From Sphaeroforma arctica JP610 (taxonomy: Eukaryota > Opisthokonta > Ichthyosporea > Ichthyophonida), in assembly GCF_001186125.1 (NCBI RefSeq), contig NW_014039507.1, forward strand, positions 1 through 20,389: DNA of 20,389 nt, written 5' to 3'. Below are positions 1 through 9,739 of the stretch, one piece after another. Positions within the stretch are counted from its first letter, which is position 1. Each line of letters opens with the position of its first letter. The notes under the pieces were generated by a model that made no database searches, had not been told where the DNA came from, and was given only the letters and a program-made list of their open reading frames with translations. The position numbers were made by a program, and so were the translations under genes.

Positions 1-735
1 TGGCGTAAACGCCTGCATAAGTCACAAGCTGAAAATGATAACATGCTTCCATCGTCTGAAGGCACGGAAGTTAAAACTTACCCGCCTACAGCATTTATCC
101 CGAGCTTTAATGCTCATCCTTCATATGTGCTTAAGACACTGAAGCGTAAGAAACGTCCAGTCGACCACCACGGACCTATTGGACCTAAGCCCAAAACTCA
201 CAGGGTAACCGAGAACGCTTAAGTTCTTCGCCTGAGAAACTTGATGTTTCGACCCGTTTTCTCTTTTACTCGCTTTTTGGCCCAAAATCAGCTTGAGTGA
301 GCAACTAGCCTCTCTTGGGTCTCAAAGCTGGGTGGGGGCTGTGTATTAGCCGGGCCTCCACATTAGACTATGTTATAAACGTACTCTTAAGCAGTACGTA
401 AAATATAAACGTACTCTTAATAGTACAAGGAACGTAAGTTTCCTAAATGGTTTTTAACGGTTTTATTAATTAATACCTTTTCCATTCTACATTTCAGATG
501 TTTGGATAAAGGCCATTAAAAGGCCCGATTAAAATGCCAAAGATGGGATTTGGAATAATTTTATTAATAGAACTATATTTTATTCCAACTCTATTTATAT
601 CTGAACACTTCGGTAGCGAGATGGCTCAACCAAAAATAGGTTTCTAGGGACTATTAATGTTACCTAGTTGATCCTCAGTTCAGCCAACCAGATGTGCCAG
701 TCTGATGATGGCAAGTCGGTAATTCTTGATAAGTG
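1..735 (+). mobile_element. 3' end of an LTR retrotransposon fossil: polyprotein C-terminus plus probable 3' LTR
   Basis: An open frame enters from the window edge and ends at 222. Its last 73 codons are rich in Lys, Pro and His, as is common at the end of an LTR-element polyprotein. A G-rich polypurine-like tract (330-338, GGGTGGGGG) lies about 110 bp further on and is followed at 340 by TGTGTATTAG, the layout expected of a polypurine tract followed by the 5' tip of a 3' LTR. The putative LTR is AT-rich and holds a 30-bp direct repeat (units from 374 and 404, each starting TATAAACGTACTCTTAA). I could not place its right edge, because it runs up to the inverted repeat of the neighbouring DNA transposon near 741. 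Family is probably Ty3/gypsy-like, judged from layout only, since no catalytic domain lies inside the window. Confidence 0.5.
374..427 (+). repeat. 30-bp direct repeat within the putative LTR
   Basis: The 17-mer TATAAACGTACTCTTAA occurs at 374-390 and again at 404-420. Each copy is followed closely by AGTAC, so each unit also contains an imperfect GTACT...AGTAC palindrome. Paired motifs like these in LTRs often bind transcription factors, but that role is inference here. Confidence 0.6.
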
Positions 736-740
736 GAAAG

Positions 741-1005
741 TTATTGGTTAAGATAATAACAAAAGACATCAAGAGTATTTTCTTTTTCTTTTTACTATTT
801 TTTCTAAAGATAGGATTTTAAGAGTCTTTCGAATTCGAACGAACAACGAAAAGATAAATAAAATCCCTTCGGCGAAAACAGTACTGAGAGGATTATATAT
901 AGGCAATGTCTCAGCCTCACAATCCCTCAGAGTATTGCTGTTTTCACGAGGCAAACTTAGTTTTACTAAAAGACTAATTACGCTTATTTTGCTTTAATTT
1001 CATTT
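741..1005 (+). repeat. Left terminal inverted repeat of the DNA transposon
   Basis: The reverse complement of this segment aligns with 4322-4743. The best-matching blocks are at about 890-975 (matching 4355-4440), 840-890 (matching the second sub-repeat near 4545-4600) and 741-800 (matching 4690-4743). The outer part is pyrimidine-rich (TTTTCTTTTTCTTTTTAC). It carries a single copy of a module that is doubled in the right repeat. Confidence 0.75.
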
Positions 1006-1077
1006 GAGCTTTAGAAGCTTTATTACGTTTAACTACTCTAAGACGTTAGTTTCGCCTTAAGAGACCGAAACTTACAC

Positions 1078-1502
1078 TTGACACCTTTGCCACCGGGAAG
1101 ATCAGAGCCAAATGTAAACCCTGTCTTTAGTTATGTAAACCCTGTAGTTAGAGCTGATAAGCGGCGTGGCGGTAGAAGACGACCAACCAATATCAATATA
1201 AATACTAACAACACACACAGACTGATCAATTCACAAATAGATTATGGCCAGACTTCCATCAACCACCTTAGCTACCTCCACCTCAGCACGGTCAATATAT
1301 GACTCAATATCCACTTTCCATACCAATATATCCGTAACAGAGTTACCACTATACTTCGGGATCCCAAGGACCTTATGTCCATATCAATCAGCAATATTAT
1401 GCACAACAACATCCAGAGCAAATGCAAGAATACACAAGTCAGCATCAACACACAGTACAGCACCCAGATCAAACAATGATATACACAGATCAGCATGGTT
1501 AG
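1078..1502 (+). pseudogene. Broken transposon ORF: basic RGG-type segment followed by a Gln/Tyr/His-rich tail
   Basis: This lies just inside the left inverted repeat, on the opposite strand to the transposase. The first part (to about 1190) encodes a basic stretch reading KRRGGRRRP. The frame starting at 1338 encodes 54 residues to a TAG at 1500-1502, and 27 of them are Gln, Tyr or His. The same frame upstream (1272-1334) encodes LPPPQHGQYMTQYP, so the Q/Y/P/H bias spans roughly 300 bp across three in-frame stops (1206-1208, 1269-1271, 1335-1337) and one change of frame from the basic segment. No ATG fits cleanly. A 22-25 bp direct repeat (ATGTAAACCCTGT at about 1112 and 1134) sits near the start. 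The bias is too sustained for random sequence, so I read this as a decayed second gene of the element. Function is unknown; low-complexity RGG/QY proteins often bind nucleic acid. Confidence 0.45.
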
Positions 1503-2606
1503 CTACAAAAACAGCCACTGTAGTCAAGCATCCAGTATCCTTAATTACAGTATTAAATAAAATTATCTGAAGAAATAACAACTTTGTGATTTACTTGGAT
1601 TTATCTACGTCACATTGTGAAGAAGTATATATCACTCGCTCTCAATCAGTCTCAATCAGTCTCACAGGCCATATTAAGCATAAGTATAGCAACGGTACAT
1701 GCAATTAGGAAAGGTAGTTTGCCGAAAGATTCGTAGCTGGGTCTCATAACCGTACCCTATGTTGTAGTGTGAATTTGTAATCCTGCATGGGGCAGGTGAA
1801 CCTTTGTGATACGCACGATCCTTCTGTTTCTCTGTGATTGACCCGTACCCAGATGCCATGAACCCTTCTTGCTGTTTTCCTGAATGCGGAACCAATAGGT
1901 TATATGATCCTCGGTAGTGCAAAGCTCTCCTCCTGCACATAAATTTGTGATTGATACTGTGTATATATGTACGCCCTAATTGGTCTCTCGTACCCAGCAC
2001 GATACAACATATATGGTATATACACATTTAAAGCAGCGTAACGAAGTTGATCTTCACTCAATTCGGGCGCCACTCACCGCCCACATCTGATGCTGCTATC
2101 TTTCGGAAGATGTAGGCCTAACACTATCTTTGTCATTACCTGTAGGCTGCATTTACCATTTTTGATCGCTTTCATTTCTTTGAAGTATGTTGCTAGGTTG
2201 CGCACTCCAGACGTTACTACGTCATGCTGTTGATACATATGTCGTATATCGATTGATGTTATCATTGACCCTACCTGTGTAGTACTTTGTTGTTGAAGGA
2301 ACATGCGCAGTATAGTAGGTATTTTACCGTTTACCAATATGAGATGTAGTTTCATCAGTAGACACACTTTATCAGTACCTATTTGCATTTAGTGAAGCCC
2401 ATTGACCAAATTATCGCCGTGGTTATTGGTCTCCCATTTCAAATCAAACGCATATACATTATTCAACTCAGATATAGTGTTGATGTTTGCGGTGATCAGA
2501 ACGTGTAGACCGTGTTCTAGTTCAGCAGCATTAGTTATATGCAACTGGGTATAGTTGGCCGGTAGCGCACATAGCGGTAGACTAGAAGATTGATTGTCTA
2601 TTACAA

Positions 2607-2824
2607 TAGGTGGCTGAGCCGCGTTACATAGTTCAGAGGCAACTCGCTGAGCTAGAGTCTCACCTGCTACGTTATCAGTATATTCAATCCAGTTCTTGAT
2701 TCCCATCCGCACACATAGGTGGCTGAGCCGCGTTACATAGTTCAGAGGCAACGCGCTGAGCTAGAGTCTCACCTGCTATGTTATCAGTATATACAATCCA
2801 GTTCTTGATTCCCATCCGCACACA
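2607..2824. repeat. 109-bp tandem duplication inside the transposase pseudogene
   Basis: The 109 bp at 2607-2715 are repeated at 2716-2824. I count three differences (T/G near 2643, C/T near 2671, T/A near 2686 in the first copy). Since 109 is not a multiple of three, the duplication shifts the frame and duplicates the peptide ending CNAAQPP. About 97% identity makes this more recent than most of the decay of the gene. Confidence 0.85.
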
Positions 2825-3516
2825 TCTATCATGAAACTCCTTCAGATCCTTCAGAACTTTCTCTACTTCTATAGTCGACTTTGTGGTTGTCAATGATTGC
2901 AACACAATCTGACCTTGCTCGTTCATACAGTGAAAAACGCGCCCCAATAACGCCGCATGAACTTATCATATATACGTTTGGTAATTTTGAAGCTATGATC
3001 CCATTTAAGTATACAGACACTCAGTTGTTGTATGCGTAGATCTTGATAGGGACGAGCAGCTTGGTTTAGAGCATGTATGACTGCGTCTAAATATTTCCCT
3101 GATGCGAACTTTCCATCATAGCCATTACGATCATGGAATGCGACCACATCTTGGCCTTCAACGCATAGTCTGGCTGATCATATACGTACGGTGTCGACCT
3201 TTTCATCGTAAGTAGAGAAAACCACGCCAGCATCCTATGATAGTATCGTCTCATATGTGTTTCTTTCAAACCCTCTGCTAAATCATTGATTGTGTCGTGC
3301 TCTAAGAATCTGGTCTGTAATTCGTTGATCATAGCAACGTCAACAGCTTCTTTGTGTGTCAAGTAGGCCGGGAAATCTAGTTGTGTATGCTCAGGCAATA
3401 GCGCCAGCACACGTGAATCAATACTTGAAAATCCCGTATCCCAGTCTTTACACTTGAATCGGCGATACAATATGTCGTAGCAACAATCGCGGTTGATTAT
3501 TGTAAACTCCGATGGA

Positions 3517-3613
3517 CCCCGTGGACATCGCATAATGTAAACTTTGATGGATATAACATAGTTTAAAACATAAAAATATCCATCGAAGTTTACATTATGC
3601 GATGTCCACGGGG
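3517..3613. repeat. 97-bp near-perfect palindrome (38-bp arms, 21-bp loop) inside the transposase
   Basis: The left arm at 3517-3554 starts CCCCGTGGACATCGCATAAT. The right arm at 3576-3613 is its reverse complement with a single mismatch. The palindrome sits within a conserved peptide, between NPRG and PSEFT of the DUF6729-like domain, so it is an insertion. It could be a tiny MITE or a fold-back (template-switch) duplication. The second reading gains support because the host sequence immediately left (TGTAAACTCCGATGGA, 3501-3516) resembles the arm's own TGTAAACTTTGATGGA (3536-3551). Confidence 0.85.
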
Positions 3614-4321
3614 ATTATTGGGCCACCCACGACTCGTAGTATTTCTAGATTCGCACGACGGACATATCAGAAGGAGTCCATAATATTGGTCTGGTATCCA
3701 CACAAATATATCTGGGTGTTAGTATGGATCAGATACAAGATTCCGCGCCCTTGCCTTTGCTAGTTTAAGGGATTGTTCCGGTGCGCGAATCCACATACTG
3801 CCATTCAGTGCTTACATACCAACCAGGACACTTCTCTGTTTCGTCGCACAATATTGGGTGTGATCATTGTGGCCTCAGTTCCTGTCACTAAGTTAAGTTG
3901 TGATGGGTGTATAGCGGCATCGATTGGTAATCCCTCTTCTAAACGTAAAGGTGACGTGCGAATGGCTGGTACTGGAGTTTGCGCCGAGGGGAAGGTGGTA
4001 CTAAATTTTGCATAGAAACGTCAGCAACCCCACTCGGTTTCGGCGTGCTTGGTACTGTCATGTCAGTATTGGCTACGTTTAAGGTCGATGTAGGCATAGA
4101 TGCAAGTGTTGTGTCTGCAACGGCTAATTGGCCAACTTCCATATTCTCACTGGTTGCATCTATCAGGTGGGCTCGTACACTTACTCTCTGACTATCACTG
4201 TTCAACTGCACTGGTGGCTCATGATCACTTTCTGCATCAGAGTCCGACAATTCGTTTGCAACATGAAGTTCGATTGAAACAACAGGATCTGCCTCTACCT
4301 GAGCCACTGCTAAATGTCTTA

Positions 4322-4743
4322 TACAATAATTAAATAAAATAAGGTATACGAAAGTAGTCTTTTAGTAAAGTTAGGTTTGCCTCGTGAAAACAGCAATACT
4401 CTGGGGGATTAAAAGGCTGAGACATTGCCTATATAGGATCCTCCCAGTGCTGAATTCGTCGCAGGCATTTTATTTCTCTTTTCGTTTTTTTGTCTAGACG
4501 AAACTGTTATCATTCATGCTTTATTATTAAATACCCATATAGAATCCTCCCAGTACTGATTTCGCCAAAGGGATTTTATTTCTATTTTCGTGTTCGTCTA
4601 GGCGAAAGTGTTACTACTTATGTATAATCGGGCGAATTTGAGAGGCTCACAAAATCCTTTTTGAAAAAGAAAAAGAAAAAAGAAAAAGAAAAATGATACA
4701 AGAAAATACTCATGACGTCGTTAGTTATGGTATTAAGCAATAC
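4322..4743 (-). repeat. Right terminal inverted repeat, with an internal 106-bp tandem duplication
   Basis: This is the reverse-complement partner of 741-1005 but is longer. A module starting CCTATATAGGATCCTCCCAG at 4428 is repeated as CCCATATAGAATCCTCCCAG at 4534, a period of 106 bp, whereas the left repeat has only one copy. It also holds the purine-rich run at 4664-4692. The duplication therefore arose in one arm after the two arms had formed. Confidence 0.75.
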
Positions 4744-4744
4744 C

Positions 4745-7700
4745 AGATGCAGGCGAATCTCATCGGCATCGGCACAATATGGGATCGCACACAACAGCCA
4801 CCCCTTTTCCAATTACAGCATCCGCGTACAAGCTACCCGGTCGGGTTCTTGGTTCCCAGATGATCAGAGGCTATCGCTAACATTGATACCTCACGGATTT
4901 ACGGCCCACAGGTCCAGATAAACCGCCAGAATACGACTTTTAGCATCTTGAACGTCTCCGGAAGATCCTAAACAAGTAAAAGAGGAAGTCGACTTACTGT
5001 GTGAATTATACAACGAGGCAGCGTTTAATAAGGAGAACCAGAAGTATGTAAACGACGTTGCCGTTAAGCTAAAGTTGAAGAAAGAGGCGCAACCTTCACG
5101 CCAAATATATCGTACCGACGACCCGGCATTACCGGTAGTAGAGACACAGAAGGTTACTGGATTTTATTTCGCAGGTAAGACGGAAATGGGTGACAAATTC
5201 TGTGCGCACGGTATGGAAGAATCCTAGGAAGCAACCTACGGATGAGTCCGGATACAGAATGACTATCAGTTATGTTGATATCAACAAGGTACTATATCGC
5301 CTATCTCTCGAGAACGATATGGCCAAACATTCTCTCAATGCAGTTATACAAGCTGAATGCAACCTAGTGGTCTCCTACCACCAACTACCACTCTACCCCG
5401 ACTCGAGAAAGTGTCTTACGTAAACAACAGCGGATGGACAGTTCCATCAACCACGCTCTCTTCAAGAAAGGGTACAGAACGAATGCTATGACTTGCAGCA
5501 TTTCATGGACACCATGTTTGCCATTATGAAAGCTTTTAAAGCTTACCTAGATGACGGCAATATGGCGCAGTGCTGAATGACTACTAGATAGACCTGTTCT
5601 GCTTTGTCTGAATCTGCATAGCTAAGAATATCCAGCTACAGCCCCTCAAGCGCCAGCTGAGTATATTATTCAACGTAGCAATAGTTTTCTTCGTTCGCAA
5701 AGAAATATACAACACCTCGGCAATCCTGTAAAGCAGAGCTCAAGCCCTGTTCGATCGTCTTCGACCATCTAATCGCCAAGAACTAGTCTCTCTCCTCGCA
5801 GAAGTGTTATGACGGTCGATATATGTTCTAGGTTTCGCCGATAGAGCAGCGTGTGGTCAAACCCAAGTGATACTTAGTAAAGAGTGCTAAGTCTGAAATA
5901 AGTGAACTCAGTCAGAAGTGCCATTGGGTATTCATTAATCACGATCCTATGTAGAACTAGACTTTTTCTACCATCGAGCTATGTGAAAATACCCGTCTCT
6001 TATTTTATTTTATCGGATGAGTCATCACTTCTATATCATTAAATTCTCTATTCCACTAATCGGTCCGGTCTTCTGGTCCAGTCCTCAAATATCCTCTAGG
6101 TCCGGTTCTCTGGTCCGGTCCTCAGATCCAATCCTAAATATCCGCCTATGGTACTCTGTCCACAAGCGATCCTCTCGGACCAGGTACGAAAAGAAGCAAT
6201 TTTCCAGTGAGAGACAGTCCACCAGGTGGCACGCTCTTACCTTTTACCAGCGCATTGTAGTCACACTCGACGCAAGTAATCGTGGGGTGAGCGCTGGCGC
6301 TTTCGTTCAAGTCCCACGGTTAACACTCCTTGAGGGGGAAACCGACAACAGTTCTTCAGCGCAGGGAAGGTATCGAAGCTAGAGAACAATGTTTAAGCCC
6401 CACAGTTGAGATACCTCCTGAGTTTTCCTCAGGTGGCAGCTACACCATTGTTATGTGCAGCACAAACTGTGACTACAGCGCGCACAAGTGTAAATGTTAC
6501 AATACCAAGACACTTTCATTGTCAAAGTACTAGCCGGCCGCGAAGAGTGATCAAATGTTGACTGACGTGGCAGTGGCTTCCCATGAAACCCTGCATGCAT
6601 TGCTTCCTTCTGATCGCTCGTTCAACGAAGCCCAATTGTTTTCCGACCATACTAAGGCGTAGCAGGTTTCGGACCAAGTTCTGGTCTGCGAGACAACACC
6701 AATGAGCCTGTACTGGTCATCGACCAGGTATTGACTTTTCCCCCACACCACTGCCCTGACGAACACGACGACACAGTCAATATCATCCGTGTCAACTTTG
6801 CGTCGTATCCAGTTTTTGGACCAAGTTCTGGCCTTTGAGACAACATCAATGAACCGGTACTGGTCATCGACCAGATATTGACTTCACCCCCACACAGCTA
6901 CCCTGACGAACACGGCGATACAGCCTATATCATCTGTGAAAACTTTGCGTCGGACACGACCAGAGCTCCCAGCACCGGATATGTAATGTTTACCAACCCT
7001 TCCCAGGGACACGGGGATCATTATTGGAGAGTTTGCACACCCTTACCCGATGATCTTTATCTCCAGCAAGCACAATGATGTCCATCTCAACTACGACACA
7101 ACTTCACATGAAACACTGGCGATCAGGTTGGCAATACAGAAGATAGCTTTCATGTGCCACCGGTCCTTCCGGGACACAGTAATTTTGTCAGATCACAAGA
7201 ACATAGTGACTAAACCGGCCCTTTACCTACACTAGCCACCGATATATCATCAGCGTGGATGCGTAGGATAAAGTGTATCAATGAGGTTTGCATAGACATG
7301 TACTACGTACCGGGCCCCCTCACTGTCTGTCTTCGACGACTATCTTTCCCGATTCCTAGATAGTATGGAAAAGCTACTAGCGTTAGCAGACACACCAGTC
7401 ACCTTTACGCAGCCACCACCCCCCTGTTACAACTGTCACGGTCGCATTCGCAGTACCATCCAAAGGAACAACACGATTACAATAACCTGACCGTCCATCT
7501 ACTATGGGTCAGGAAGTCAACCTTGACTTCTTTTCTGTCCAGGTTGATGCTGATAATTTCATATCTATCATTTTAGCACAGGATGGATGTACATTCCGGG
7601 CTTTCGCACAACCTCTCCACCAGTCGGAGAATAAAGCGGCGGCTCTGATTGATTTTTGCAACTGACAATTATTGCCCAGGGGCCACGTACAAAGGAACAT

Positions 7701-8600
7701 TGTAAATAAAGCCAACGGCGGCTTTAATTGGTTTTTCCATTGCAACTAACAGTTATTACCACACAGGAGCCACGTACAGACCACGTACATCATAGATAAA
7801 ACCAGCGCCTTTATCTGTGACGAATTTGAGACATATGTCAAGGCACACAATGCTCGCATCCACCCGGTGTCTACGGGCGAGTCAAAAGGCAACGGAAGAA
7901 TAGAGGTCCTTGCCCGTACTATCAAGTACTGGTTAAAACGCACCATTGGCGGACCATAGTCCCCGAATTTGTTGCTAACTATAACGCTACTCACTCCAGC
8001 GTTATTAACACTACGCCCTATACCCTGGAAAAAGGTCAGTTTTACCCCCACCACACAGATTTACTTGTCGAAAAAGTTCTTGACGAGGACTTTGGGTGTG
8101 CGGCATCAACGGGCTCTCTCAGACAAGTACAAGTTATTCGTGACGAACAAGCAGTAGTCGCGGTCGCCAAGGCCAGGGCCGCACAGGAGCTTTCGGTGGA
8201 CAAATAAAGGATCGATGCCCCTATGATTGAAATCGGGAGGGAGGTTTGGAATTCGCTAAGGACTGGCTTGGGCCAGCCACAGTGTTGGCTCACGTAGCAG
8301 TCATGCACGTTATCTATGACGAGGCACACATTCAACAAAGAATATCACCTCCACCTGAAGAATATCGAGTATTACATTCCACCGATTGGCCGTAAGGATC
8401 GCCGACCCATGGGCACGATTGCGTCTACACCATTTGGCTATTGGATGACTACTCCTCCCAATTTGTGAAAGCGGATGACGAACATACGCAATTAGTGGTC
8501 ACAGCGTTCCGAACTAGTGTGCCTGCTCAGCGCTATTTCGGTGCATGCAATGGCGTTTTCCGCCATTGGAATGCGGTTCCAAATGTTACGGGGCGTGCAC
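4745..8600 (+). mobile_element. Old Ty3/gypsy-like LTR retrotransposon fossil (pol region), heavily broken
   Basis: Short stretches on the plus strand match pol domains in the canonical gypsy order: reverse transcriptase around 5190-5560, RNase H around 6250-7300 (VVTLDASNRG; then NYDTTSHETLAIRLA and ILSDHKN), integrase core around 7505-8035 (a stretch that includes GRIEVLARTIKYWL), and the integrase C-terminal region around 8100-8380. A segment around 8400-8500 (YTIWLLDDYSS) may be a chromodomain-like tail. The order RT, RNase H, integrase separates Ty3/gypsy from copia. The element is broken throughout, with certainly more than twenty breaks, no usable frame and no recognised LTR pair, so it is old. 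The region 4745-4930 upstream of the RT is assigned to it by position only. Confidence 0.75.
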
Positions 8601-9424
8601 GTAGTGGCGTTTCATGATTGACGATGAGAGTCACTTTATTGATTTTGCCACTACTATTCATATCCTTAATTCTAAATAGCCCTAACCTCCCTCAAGAAGG
8701 CCTACTGTTTTGCTAATAGCCGACTGGAACGCGATAGCCAGTTGGCGAAGTGGAACGCCATACATCAGGCCATCACCTTTTCTTGAGTCTACACTACTGC
8801 AGTTTTGAGTCCCCAAACTCGGACGAATTTGACGATCGCCAAATTCGACGACTAAGGGGGTTGTAATAGCAGTGGTATAATACATCCAAACCTGGATGAG
8901 AGAACTCATTCTGTCCTGTCATACTCCGGAGCCATAAGACTGGGTACATGTACGCTCAGCCAGACTCTTGGACTAGCCAGGATATCTCTACAGTAGACTA
9001 CGGAGTCCTAGGACCAGACCTTCAAGCTTTACTAAGTGTACGGTCGACTACATCTGAAAAATCTCAGAAAAGTGAATGATGGGCATCTATTCACTGATCG
9101 TTTGCCATGGTTCATGATACTTCCTATTAGACTATATGAATATGTAATTATGGTTGTAGTACACTACATACCAATCATACGACTGTTTAGGAAAAAATTC
9201 CTACGCCAAACGGATATCTGGAACAACAATCAGTACCAGTGACAAAATATTCATTTACTTGTTTAGTTTGAAAATTTAAAAAAAAATACGGAAGACATGC
9301 AAATTGCAAAAAAAAAATCAATAACGTTTGGAGAGACTTCCAAGCTCACTGAGAGACTACAGGTTTCAGTCTAGATTTTACAGCAAGAAACCCTCTATTA
9401 CTTATAGAAATCATCAAAGTTAGC
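8600..9424. other. Non-coding stretch between the gypsy fossil and the foldback element
   Basis: I see no credible gene. The part up to about 8950 may be the 3' continuation of the retroelement fossil but has no domain I can name. It contains a short palindrome (CGAATTTG...CAAATTCG, about 8824-8848). Two A-tracts of nine to ten bases lie near 9277 and 9309. No LTR matching the sequence at 340-735 is visible. Confidence 0.5.
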
Positions 9425-9728
9425 TCACTCCCGAAAGCTATTTAAGTTACTTAACTTACTTCTGAATACGTAAACGACTTCTGAGCGATGATTAAGTTTC
9501 TTAACCCACTCCCGAGAGTTGACTATGTTTGTTAGCCGCGACAATCTAAAAATAGCAGCGTCCCTATGTGAGTCACAACCTTTGCGGAAAGGCAGCGTGT
9601 GATCAGTGTGAGGTTAAGTTGCAGAGAAGTCGAAATGGCATGGCATCGGAATGTTAAAGTGTACTGCAAAAGGTTGGTCATACTGACCGTCTGCGTTTTA
9701 CCCTGGCCAGCCCAAGCGGCTGACCACT
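9425..9728 (-). repeat. Left inverted repeat arm of the foldback element
   Basis: It pairs with 11249-11685. On the complementary strand it shows about 3.5 units of the 31-bp repeat, one of them shortened to 19 bp, at 9425-9522, followed by a unique segment of about 200 bp shared with the other arm. Confidence 0.65.
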
Positions 9729-9739
9729 AGCACAAACAC

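Larger units (their letters stand above)
1900..4307 (-). pseudogene. Remnant transposase: acidic N-terminus, CxxC zinc finger/DUF6729-like region, DDE-like core and DEDD exonuclease
   Basis: Read 5' to 3' on the minus strand. An acidic, Ser/Thr-rich N-terminal segment (4307-3939) has no in-frame ATG. A zinc-finger-like block at about 3716-3612 reads HPDIFVWIPDQYYG, then CPSC, then GWPNNPRG. After a palindromic insertion (3613-3517) the same domain continues with YRRFKCKDW...LALLPEHTQLDFPAYLTHK (3533-3087), the pattern I know from DUF6729. Next comes an RNase-H-fold-like core: LKWDHSFKITK (about 3030), MNEQGQIVLQSLTTTKS (2930) and IVYTDN (2790), with plausible first and second catalytic Asp residues. 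Last is a WRN/RNase D-like exonuclease: YAFDLKWE (2450), then about 100 residues ending LPKDSSI (2115), then LSEDQLRYAALN (about 2050). A TAA in frame at 2389-2391, several frame changes and a 109-bp internal duplication make it a pseudogene. Domain calls rest on motif memory only. Confidence 0.65.
741..4743 (-). mobile_element. Decayed DNA transposon with long terminal inverted repeats and a DUF6729-like/DDE/exonuclease transposase
   Basis: The sequence at about 741-1005 reappears in reverse complement at about 4322-4743. Shared blocks include the TAGTCTTTTAGTAAA stretch, a CCTCGTGAAAACAGCAATAC block, GGCTGAGACATTGCCTATAT, and a purine-rich AAAAAGAAAAAG tip ending near GAGTATTTT (773 and 4711). 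Between the repeats lie remnants of a minus-strand transposase (about 4307 to 1900) and of a plus-strand Gln/Tyr/His-rich ORF (about 1078 to 1502), which converge on each other. I could not find a convincing target-site duplication, and similarity between the repeats fades gradually outward, so the ends are approximate. I do not recognise a named superfamily. The domain set (zinc finger/DUF6729-like, RNase-H fold, WRN-type exonuclease) is one I know from uncharacterised multidomain proteins in fungi and animals. Confidence 0.75.

Noticed and set aside
1244-1570. 108-codon plus-strand frame and antisense frames at 1272-1581
   Set aside because: The Thr/Ser-rich peptide is a frame-shifted reading of the Gln/Tyr/His-rich ORF and shows no independent motif.
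8548-8568. Short hairpin (CAATGGCG, 5-base loop, CGCCATTG)
   Set aside because: An 8-bp stem alone inside decayed retroelement sequence is expected by chance at this scale, and nothing around it supports a function.
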